Of a stretch of 14,627 nucleotides of DNA, positions 1 to 5,570 are shown piece after piece. The notes below the pieces were generated by a model. It made no database searches and had not been told where the DNA came from. It worked only from the letters and a program-made list of their open reading frames with translations. Each line of letters begins with the position of its first letter. Within the stretch, counting starts at the first letter, position 1. The position numbers and the translations under genes are program-made. Source of the DNA: Micavibrio sp. (GTDB lineage: Bacteria; Pseudomonadota; Alphaproteobacteria; Micavibrionales; Micavibrionaceae); contig JAPJRC010000054.1 in the NCBI GenBank assembly GCA_030824805.1, forward strand, positions 1 to 14,627. The letters are read 5' to 3'.

Positions 1-1
1 C

Positions 2-619
2 TACATAGAATCCGGTGAGCGTATTATCACCTGCGAAGACGCGTGCGAGTTGCAATTGCAACAGCCGCACGTCGTGCGGCTCGAAACGCGCCCGCCGAAC
101 CTTGAAGGCGTTGGTGAAATTACCATGCGCGACCTCGTTAAAAACTGTCTGCGTATGCGCCCGGAACGTATCATCGTCGGCGAGGTGCGCGGTCCGGAAG
201 CCTTCGATCTTTTGTCCGCCATGAATACCGGCCACGATGGTTCTATGGGTACTGTCCACGCCAACAACCCGCGCGAAGCTATTTCCCGTATGGAAAACAT
301 GATCGCTATGGGATCTCTCAACCTTCCCACGACGGCGGTGCGTGAACAGATTGCCTCTGCCGTTAATGTCATCATTCAGGTGCAGCGTCTCCGTGATGGG
401 TCGCGTAAAGTTACGCATATTTCAGAAATTACCGGCATGGAAGGTGAAGTCGTCACCATGCAGGATCTGTTCAAGCTCGAGTTCCTCGGCGAAGACGAAA
501 ACGGGAAATTGATCACGCAATTGAAATCCTCTGGCATGCGCCCGAAATTCTGGGACAAGGCCAGACAGTTCAACGTTGAAAGACTTGTTCTGGACGCAAT
601 GGAGGAGGCGTATGGATAA
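2..619 (+). CDS. cpaF: CpaF/TadA-type Tad pilus assembly ATPase, 3' part only
   Basis: This is the C-terminal 205 residues of the hexameric cytoplasmic ATPase that powers assembly of Tad (Flp) pili; the 5' part lies outside the window. What is visible is the second half of the type II/IV secretion ATPase core: the ELQLQQPHVVRLETRPPN block, a Walker B-type stretch RPERIIVGEVRGPEAFDLL, then AMNTGHDGSMGTVHAN with the His-box residues, followed by the PREAISRMENMI helix. The Walker A site must lie upstream of base 1. The family normally reads TIEDAAELQ at the start of this region, whereas here it reads TCEDACELQ, so two cysteines replace usually hydrophobic or small residues. The stop codon overlaps the start of the next gene by 8 bases, as expected in a cpaF-tadB-tadC operon. 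Family assignment is secure from the motifs and neighbours. Confidence 0.95.
   Translation, partial: YIESGERIITCEDACELQLQQPHVVRLETRPPNLEGVGEITMRDLVKNCLRMRPERIIVGEVRGPEAFDLLSAMNTGHDGSMGTVHANNPREAISRMENMIAMGSLNLPTTAVREQIASAVNVIIQVQRLRDGSRKVTHISEITGMEGEVVTMQDLFKLEFLGEDENGKLITQLKSSGMRPKFWDKARQFNVERLVLDAMEEAYG
601..608 (+). promoter_or_regulatory. Strong ribosome binding site for tadB
   Basis: A GGAGGAGG stretch sits inside the last codons of cpaF and ends three bases before the ATG at 612. GGAGG at its 5' end has a 6-base spacing. It decides the tadB start: an in-frame ATG at 576 has no such site and would add 12 residues with no transmembrane character. Confidence 0.7.
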
Positions 620-1586
620 TACGACCCTCATAACCGTTGTTTCGCTTCTCCTCGTGCTGGTCATCACCGGCATGATAGCGTTTATGGTTTCGAATGGCCG
701 TAGTTCGCAAAAGAAGCGCGTTATGTCTGTTGTGCGCGGAGATTCACGTGAAGACACGGGCAAGGGGGGGAACGCCCGTGACATGCGACGCGAAGCCCTT
801 ACAAAAAAATTGAAGGAGACAGGCCCGGAAGAAGAACAGAAAAAGAAAAATATATCCGCACTACTGACACAGTCCGGTCTTTCAATATCCGTTCAGAAAT
901 TCTGGATGTATTCCGTGCTGTGCTCGATCCTGCTCACGGGCGGGGTGATTTTATGGGGCAAAGGGCCTTTTGTAATAATCATGGCGGCCATCATAGGCCT
1001 GTTCGGGTTGCCGCGTTATATTCTTGTCCGTATTATCAAAGGCAGGCAGAAGAAGTTTCTGGCCGATTTGCCCGACGCGTTGGAAGCGATGACGCGTCTA
1101 TTGCGCGCCGGTATGCCTGTCAGCGAAGCGATCAAGATGGTGGCGAGAGAATTCACCGGTCCGATTGGCGAAGAGATGAGCCGTATTTTCGACCAGCAGA
1201 AAATAGGCGTTCCGCTTCCCGAGGCTGTGCTTGATTGTTCGCGCCGCATTCCTTTGCCGGAGGTGCAGATGTTTGCCACGGCCATTGCCATTCAATCACA
1301 AACCGGATCAAGCCTGTCTGAAATTCTGGACGGTCTTGCGAAAGTCATTCGTTCGCGTTTCCGTTTGCGCCGTAAAGTGCAGGCGCTTTCGAGCGAAGCG
1401 AAATCTTCGGCGGCGATCATCGGCGCGCTTCCCGTTCTTGTGGGATTGGGCCTTTATTTTATGAATCCGGAATATATCGGCGTTCTTTTCTACGAGAAGG
1501 CAGGGAAATTCCTTCTGGCAGGCGCGGTGTTCTGGATGGCGTGCGGCGTGTTTGTGATGAAACAAATGATCAACTTTAAGGTTTAG
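612..1586 (+). CDS. tadB: TadB, inner-membrane platform protein of the Tad pilus
   Basis: TadB is one of two polytopic inner-membrane proteins that form the platform on which the CpaF ATPase acts to extrude Flp pilins. The 324-residue product has a predicted N-terminal membrane helix (about 5-26), a charged cytoplasmic linker (about 30-95, Lys/Glu rich), two helices (about 98-138), the T2SSF (GspF) domain (about 145-275) containing FLADLPDALEAMTRLLRAGMP and QTGSSLSEILDGLA, and two closing helices (about 266-284 and 300-317). The LPDAL..M.R.LRAG motif is typical of TadB. The start at 612 overlaps the cpaF stop by 8 bases and is preceded by a strong ribosome binding site. tadC follows after 3 bases. 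Length and layout are normal for the family. Confidence 0.93.
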   Translation: MDNTTLITVVSLLLVLVITGMIAFMVSNGRSSQKKRVMSVVRGDSREDTGKGGNARDMRREALTKKLKETGPEEEQKKKNISALLTQSGLSISVQKFWMYSVLCSILLTGGVILWGKGPFVIIMAAIIGLFGLPRYILVRIIKGRQKKFLADLPDALEAMTRLLRAGMPVSEAIKMVAREFTGPIGEEMSRIFDQQKIGVPLPEAVLDCSRRIPLPEVQMFATAIAIQSQTGSSLSEILDGLAKVIRSRFRLRRKVQALSSEAKSSAAIIGALPVLVGLGLYFMNPEYIGVLFYEKAGKFLLAGAVFWMACGVFVMKQMINFKV

Positions 1587-1589
1587 CGT

Positions 1590-2537
1590 ATGTTCAACAT
1601 AACTTCGGACCTTTTGATAATTCTGGGAAGCGCGGTTGCCGCTGCGATCTCCTTTGCCGCGTTCGCCTTCCCTATGCTCCAGCGGGGCGAGAAGAAAGAG
1701 CGTTTTAAAAATGTTATCGAGAAAAAACGTAAGGCCCTGTTCGAACAAACGAAGGAAGAGCTGAACCGTAAAGGCGGGACAAATATGTCCGCCAAGGATT
1801 CCATCACCACTCTTTTTAAGATGCAGAGTCTCGCAGGCGAATACGGAGAAAAAGTCCGTATTATGATGTTGCAGGCGGGCAACCGCGATCCGAACGCGCC
1901 GATGAAATATATCATCACGCAATTTGTTCTCCCTATTGTGTTTGTCGCGTTCGCCATGCTGATCATCGGGAAAAGCGAAAAGGAAATAAGTTCGGTCGTT
2001 ACCATGCTTATTCTTTTCGGTGCCGCGACGTTCGGTTTTTATCTGCCGCGTATTCTTGCAAAAAACACGGCTATCAAAAGGCTGGAGGAGTTAACGCTCG
2101 CATTCCCTGATGCGCTCGACATGATGCTTATCTGCGTGCAGGGCGGTATCGGTCTGGAACAAACAGTGGACCGCGTGGCGATGGAGGTCTCCGAACATTC
2201 TCCGGTATTGGCCGAAGAATTGGGTATCCTCAGCGCTGAAATGGCGATGTTGAACGACCGTAGAAGTGCGCTCAGCGAATTCGGCAAGCGTGTGGGCGGT
2301 CATGGAAAATCCTTTGCCACCGCGCTTATCCAGGCCGAGCAATATGGTACGTCCGTATCGCAGGCGCTGCGCGTTCTGGCCGATGAATTGCGGGATATCC
2401 GCATGGCCAATGCCGAACAGAAAGCTGCCGCGCTTCCACCGAAGCTGACCGTGCCGATGATCCTGTTCTTTCTGCCGGCATTGTTCATCATCATCCTCGG
2501 CCCGGCCGGGATCCAGATCAGCCAACAGAATTTCTAA
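1590..2537 (+). CDS. tadC: TadC, inner-membrane platform protein of the Tad pilus
   Basis: TadC is the second GspF-like platform protein, thought to pair with TadB in the inner membrane. The 315-residue product has an N-terminal membrane helix (about 7-29), a charged linker (31-75), a pair of helices (about 108-126 and 134-154), a T2SSF domain (about 165-290) with FPDALDMMLICVQGGIGLEQ, and a final hydrophobic helix (about 287-306). The FPDALD.M..CV..G..L motif is the TadC hallmark. It starts 3 bases after the tadB stop, with AAGG at 1578-1581 as a plausible ribosome binding site. It ends 9 bases from the stop of a gene on the opposite strand, whereas in many alphaproteobacteria tadD follows in the same direction. 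I see no intrinsic terminator in the gap. Confidence 0.93.
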   Translation: MFNITSDLLIILGSAVAAAISFAAFAFPMLQRGEKKERFKNVIEKKRKALFEQTKEELNRKGGTNMSAKDSITTLFKMQSLAGEYGEKVRIMMLQAGNRDPNAPMKYIITQFVLPIVFVAFAMLIIGKSEKEISSVVTMLILFGAATFGFYLPRILAKNTAIKRLEELTLAFPDALDMMLICVQGGIGLEQTVDRVAMEVSEHSPVLAEELGILSAEMAMLNDRRSALSEFGKRVGGHGKSFATALIQAEQYGTSVSQALRVLADELRDIRMANAEQKAAALPPKLTVPMILFFLPALFIIILGPAGIQISQQNF

Positions 2538-2546
2538 GTCGGAATT

Positions 2547-3569
2547 TTAATTGAAGCTTTGCGTGCTGCCGCGCTTGTTGACAGGCTTGTCGGAAGCTGC
2601 AGGCTCGACTTTGCTCGGCGCTGTTTCCTTCTTCACAATTTCCTTTTTCACCGCGACAGGTTTGGCCGGCTTTGCCTCGCCAGCAGGAAGTTGCTTGTTG
2701 GCAACATCTTTTTCCTTCGGCTCGGCCTTGGGCGCTTCTTTTTTCACGGCCTGCTTAGGGGCGGCCTCTTTCTTAACGGTGACTTCCTTTTTGGCTTCCG
2801 CTTTTACAGGCTCTTTCTTCGGAGCGGGTTTGGCAACAGCAGCGTTCTTTTCTTGCTCCTGCTTTACGATGAAATCATCGGCGTCTTCTTTCAGGGTGGT
2901 GACGATGCGGAGGTTACGCTCCAGCTCGATACGGCCCGGCGAAATTTCTTTTGCTTTTTTCAGCATGTCGATCGCCTGATCCAGCTTGTTTTGTGAAGCG
3001 AGGTTCAGCGCAAGATTGTTCATGATAGGCGCAGGATCGCCCTTCCATTGATTGATACCTTTGCGGAAGGCGACTTCGGCCTGCTCGTGGTAGTTCTGTG
3101 CATCAAGGGCTGTGCCCAGCGCGAGATAGGGACGGCCTTGCGACGGGTCGAGTTCAACCGCGCGGCGGGATGTGAGTTCGGCTTCTTTATACTGGCCGAG
3201 TCCGAGTTGCACCATCGCGAGTTCCGTTACCGCGTCAGGATAAGCATCTTTGCCCTCGGTAAAGGGGTAAAGAACCTGGCGCGCCTTGTTCAACTGCTCG
3301 TCTTCGCGCAAGGCCTGACCGAAGCCGGTGGCAACGGCGGCATCATCGGGGTTGCGCTCATAAATTTGTTCGAGAAGGGCAAGTGTTTCCACTTTGTTGC
3401 CGCTGGCTTTGGCTTCGCGGGCTGCGCGTTCCAGAATGGAGTCAAGCCTGTTCGCATCGGCGCGGTTGCTGACATTGGCATCGCTACTGCCGGTCGTGGC
3501 GCATGCGCCAAGAGCAAGAACGGAAACGGAGAGAGTCGCGAGAAATAATCCACGGAGTGCGGGTGTCAT
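2547..3569 (-). CDS. tadD: TadD-like TPR lipoprotein with long Lys/Ala/Pro/Glu tail
   Basis: TadD is an outer-membrane TPR lipoprotein needed for Tad pilus biogenesis, probably helping the secretin assemble. The 340-residue product starts with a lipoprotein signal: a hydrophobic stretch (8-20) then the lipobox LGAC with Cys23 as the acylation site. Residues about 58-215 hold tetratricopeptide-like repeats, for example ALLEQIYERNPDD, YKEAELTSRRAVELDPSQ, AEVAFRKGI and LDQAIDMLKKAKEISPG. Residues about 239-335 form a low-complexity tail dominated by Lys, Ala, Pro, Glu and Val, absent from shorter family members. Such a basic tail could cross or bind the peptidoglycan, which is inference. The gene is second in a - strand operon, 32 bases after the gene at 3602-4147, and converges on tadC. 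Placing and architecture support TadD, but a generic TPR lipoprotein cannot be fully excluded. Confidence 0.85.
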   Translation of the reverse strand: MTPALRGLFLATLSVSVLALGACATTGSSDANVSNRADANRLDSILERAAREAKASGNKVETLALLEQIYERNPDDAAVATGFGQALREDEQLNKARQVLYPFTEGKDAYPDAVTELAMVQLGLGQYKEAELTSRRAVELDPSQGRPYLALGTALDAQNYHEQAEVAFRKGINQWKGDPAPIMNNLALNLASQNKLDQAIDMLKKAKEISPGRIELERNLRIVTTLKEDADDFIVKQEQEKNAAVAKPAPKKEPVKAEAKKEVTVKKEAAPKQAVKKEAPKAEPKEKDVANKQLPAGEAKPAKPVAVKKEIVKKETAPSKVEPAASDKPVNKRGSTQSFN

Positions 3570-3601
3570 GCCGGTACTAAAGCCTTATCGAAAAGTTTGC
3601 G

Positions 3602-4147
3602 TTATTCAACCGTTCCGGCAGGGGCGGCGCTTGCGCTGTCCTCACCGCTGGTTGCGCTTACTTCATGGCACATATCGGGGCAAAAATAAACACTCGTTGG
3701 CTGGCATTCAGCATTCTGCCCGGCGTTGGAACAGCTGCGGCGAACGCGGACGTAATTCTTCTTCGGGCTGGCCACTATGACATGGCGCTGCATTATGACA
3801 TTTCCGTCCTTGTCCAGCACCGTGAAATACGTGGCACCGGAGGCGCGGGGAATAACAACCGCAAGGCGGGGTGTATCGAGCATAACGGCGACTTGCGCGG
3901 GATTTCCGACAATAACCGATGAGGCTTCACGGTCCAGGCGCACCAGTTCGGATTTGTCCGGTGTGAGTTTCAGCGCAGGGTGCGTTTCTCCATCGAGAGA
4001 AGATCCGGGTGGCAGGGAAGCGGGCGATGAGGCAGGCGGCATCAGGTCCGCAGTTGCAGGTTGCGCGGCATCAGGTGCGGCAAAGGCAGGCGCACTGCAA
4101 ATGGCGGACATAACAATGGCAGTCAGAACAAGAGCTTGTGATTTCAT
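3602..4147 (-). CDS. Secreted protein with pilus/secretin N-terminal domain
   Basis: The product (181 residues) has a cleavable signal peptide (1-23, AFA^A site), a Pro/Ala/Ser-rich linker (about 24-58) and one domain (about 60-126) with the pattern LVRLDREASSVIVGNPAQ and GATYFTVLDKDGNVI. That pattern matches the T2SS/T3SS pilus-formation N-terminal domain normally found at the front of the Tad secretin CpaC/RcpA. Here there is no secretin domain after it. Instead a short tail holds four cysteines (139, 148, 156, 160; spacing C-x8-C-x7-C-x3-C), which in the periplasm could form two disulfides. An in-frame ATG at 4321 would extend the protein by 58 residues without any signal-like character, so the start at 4147 is preferred because it begins directly with a signal peptide. 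The gene precedes tadD in the same operon. A role in secretin assembly or pilotin-like support is inferred from neighbours. Confidence 0.82.
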   Translation of the reverse strand: MKSQALVLTAIVMSAICSAPAFAAPDAAQPATADLMPPASSPASLPPGSSLDGETHPALKLTPDKSELVRLDREASSVIVGNPAQVAVMLDTPRLAVVIPRASGATYFTVLDKDGNVIMQRHVIVASPKKNYVRVRRSCSNAGQNAECQPTSVYFCPDMCHEVSATSGEDSASAAPAGTVE

Positions 4148-4162
4148 GGTATCGCCCGGATC

Positions 4163-4176
4163 GCGGCGTGCGCCGC
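4163..4176 (-). promoter_or_regulatory. Short GC-rich inverted repeat in the leader of the 3602-4147 gene
   Basis: GCGGCG and CGCCGC flank two bases, so a 5-bp stem with a four-base loop is possible about 16 bases ahead of the start codon. In the transcript it would sit just upstream of the ribosome binding region. It may be chance in a GC-rich stretch. Confidence 0.25.
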
Positions 4177-4220
4177 ATTGCGTGAAAGAGGTTAAAAGAC
4201 ACTGACTATGACGTAAAATT

Positions 4221-4226
4221 AGTATA
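4221..4226 (-). promoter_or_regulatory. Possible -10 box for the 3602-4147 / tadD operon
   Basis: On the - strand this reads TATACT, a good -10 hexamer, in an AT-rich part of the intergenic region. No convincing -35 box is seen at 16-18 bases upstream. If used, the leader would be roughly 65 bases long and would include the GC-rich inverted repeat. Confidence 0.35.
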
Positions 4227-4345
4227 TCTTTTTCATGTCTGTTTCGCACATCTTTTCTGTTCGAATTTTCATAAAATTTATCGCGGTTTGAAGGGGTTAC
4301 CCTCGCTAACATGGAATGCATCGGCGCATATTACCCCAAGGTGAT

Positions 4346-4375
4346 TTGTGTGGCGCTTTCCGGATTTGATAAAAT
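4346..4375 (+). promoter_or_regulatory. Candidate promoter of the prepilin-like gene pair
   Basis: TTGTGT (4346-4351) and TAAAAT (4370-4375) are separated by 18 bases. The -10 matches the sigma-70 consensus at five of six positions, while the -35 keeps only the TTG. Transcription would begin near 4382, so the hairpin at 4386-4407 would be at the very 5' end of the messenger. This is a motif call only. Confidence 0.3.
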
Positions 4376-4389
4376 TTTAGGAAATTTTA
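4372..4389 (+). repeat. Two AAATTTTA repeats with 10-base period
   Basis: AAATTTTA occurs at 4372-4379 and again at 4382-4389, separated by GG. A 10-base period puts both A/T tracts on the same face of the helix, which would bend the DNA or present two equal contacts to a regulator. The second copy runs into the inverted repeat at 4386-4407. Confidence 0.5.
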
Positions 4390-4407
4390 ACCAGCGAAAT
4401 GGTTAAA
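4386..4407 (+). promoter_or_regulatory. Perfect 8-bp inverted repeat ahead of the prepilin pair
   Basis: TTTAACCA (4386-4393) and TGGTTAAA (4400-4407) are exact reverse complements around a six-base loop GCGAAA. It could be an operator for a dimeric regulator or a messenger hairpin. Its last base is the A of an ATG at 4407, so that ATG would be buried in the stem, which argues for the downstream starts at 4428/4431 or 4443. Confidence 0.5.
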
Positions 4408-4427
4408 TGATAAGTGGGGCAATTTAT

Positions 4428-5570
4428 ATGATGCGGGAATATATGCTTAATCCATTTTGCGACGGATGCCGGAAAGAAAAATCTGCGGAAGCGGGTTTCT
4501 CGCTTATCGAACTGGCCATTGTGATGGTGATCGTCGGATTACTGGCTGCACCTTTAATGGGGCAATACTCAGTTTATCTGCATAAGAAGCATCGCGATAA
4601 CACGGAAATCAGTTTGAGGAATGTGGATATAGCGATCAATGATTTTTATGGAGAAGAAGGTAGATATCCGTGTCCCTCTGATCGATCGATTCCTTTTGGC
4701 GAAGAAGGGCATGGAGAAGAAGACTGCGCGAAATTTTCACCGCTGGCGCCCAATTCTTGCGGAGCGGAATTTGGTGCCGGTTCAGGCTACTGCCGGGCTT
4801 CCAACGGAACTGCAGAAGTTCTGATTGGCGGTGTACCCTACGCAACCTTAAAGCTGCCTTTCGAGGAAACGATTGATGGTTGGAATAATGTTATTAACTA
4901 TGCTGTCACTAGAACAAAAACAGTAGAGGTGACATTTGCTAATCCGGCGGTAGGCGCTGTAAGGGTTCAAAACGAATTTGGAGCACAGATAGGCGATGAC
5001 GATTCTCATGGGATTCTTTGGTCTGCAGGAGCCAACGGTAATGGTGCCTTCAATATCCAAGGCATAGGCAGCAACTGCAATTCCTCAATAATAGAGGTCG
5101 AGAATTGTGATAATGATTTCATTTTCCTTTCCTCTTTACGTAGCGAAGGCAACAATAACAAATATTACGATGACATTATAAAACCACGCAGCTGGAATAA
5201 CAGCGGTATTTGGTCCTATGTCAACGGCAGCACTTCGGATGTTTTCTCCCTTAATACAGGTAACGTTGGTATTGGGACAACAACACCTGGCGTCAAGCTC
5301 GATGTCGTTGGAAATGTGCGCGCAGAAGATATGATTGGAAACAGATTCTGTGATGCCACGGGGACAATCTGTTTTCATGCTTCATTTATTGCAGGCCCTG
5401 CGTCTGCCAATCCGAACCAAAGCTGTGGCGCCCGACAATATATGACAGGCATATCACAGGAGCAGGTACAATGCAGAGGCGGATCTATCAATGCGCCCTC
5501 CCAGCAATGCCCTCCGGGACAGTATATGGTTGAAATTACAGCTACAGGTATCAGATGCGAAGCACCGTAG
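4428..5570 (+). CDS. Prepilin-like cysteine-rich surface protein, shorter paralogue
   Basis: The N-terminus carries a type IV/type II-like prepilin signal: a basic leader, then EAG^FSLIELAIVMVIVGLLA with Gly before the cut, Phe +1, Glu +5 and a long hydrophobic helix. From the ATG at 4428 the leader has 23 residues and the protein 380; a TGGGGC element (4415-4420) precedes it. ATGs at 4407 and 4443 are alternatives. The leader holds an unusual CDGC pair. After the helix come GRYPCPSD, a middle domain with SHG and GNGAFN motifs, the phrase NVGIGTTTPGVKLDVVGNVR (about 5260-5320), resembling motifs in phage tail and other surface fibres, and two C-x15-C cassettes at 5424-5474 and 5508-5558. Mature length far exceeds that of major pilins or usual pseudopilins. 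The next gene overlaps its end by 16 bases and is paralogous. A pilus-tip or minor-pilin adhesin role is inferred; no exact family is recognised. Confidence 0.82.
   Translation: MMREYMLNPFCDGCRKEKSAEAGFSLIELAIVMVIVGLLAAPLMGQYSVYLHKKHRDNTEISLRNVDIAINDFYGEEGRYPCPSDRSIPFGEEGHGEEDCAKFSPLAPNSCGAEFGAGSGYCRASNGTAEVLIGGVPYATLKLPFEETIDGWNNVINYAVTRTKTVEVTFANPAVGAVRVQNEFGAQIGDDDSHGILWSAGANGNGAFNIQGIGSNCNSSIIEVENCDNDFIFLSSLRSEGNNNKYYDDIIKPRSWNNSGIWSYVNGSTSDVFSLNTGNVGIGTTTPGVKLDVVGNVRAEDMIGNRFCDATGTICFHASFIAGPASANPNQSCGARQYMTGISQEQVQCRGGSINAPSQQCPPGQYMVEITATGIRCEAP

Larger units (their letters stand above)
4148..4427. other. Divergent intergenic control region (280 bases)
   Basis: This gene-free region separates the - strand secretin-domain/tadD operon from the + strand prepilin pair and must hold promoters for both. 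From about 4200 on it is clearly AT-richer than the flanking genes. It contains a TATACT box on the - strand, a TAAAAT box on the + strand, phased AAATTTTA repeats and a perfect 8-bp inverted repeat, each listed separately. I see no RNA gene or recognisable riboswitch. Confidence 0.6.

Noticed and set aside
2551..2996. + strand frames opposite the TadD tail with hydrophobic, membrane-like translations
   Set aside because: They are the complement of Lys/Glu codons in the low-complexity tail, which read as Phe/Leu/Ser on the other strand.
4148..4321. 58-residue N-terminal extension of the secretin-domain protein from an ATG at 4321
   Set aside because: The extension is polar and basic, crosses the likely promoter region, and would bury the clear signal peptide that starts at 4147.
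5260..5570. Peptidase S74 (intramolecular chaperone) domain suggested by the GIGTT-P-KLDV motif
   Set aside because: Only about 80 residues follow, and they are cysteine cassettes without the S74 catalytic Ser/Lys pattern.
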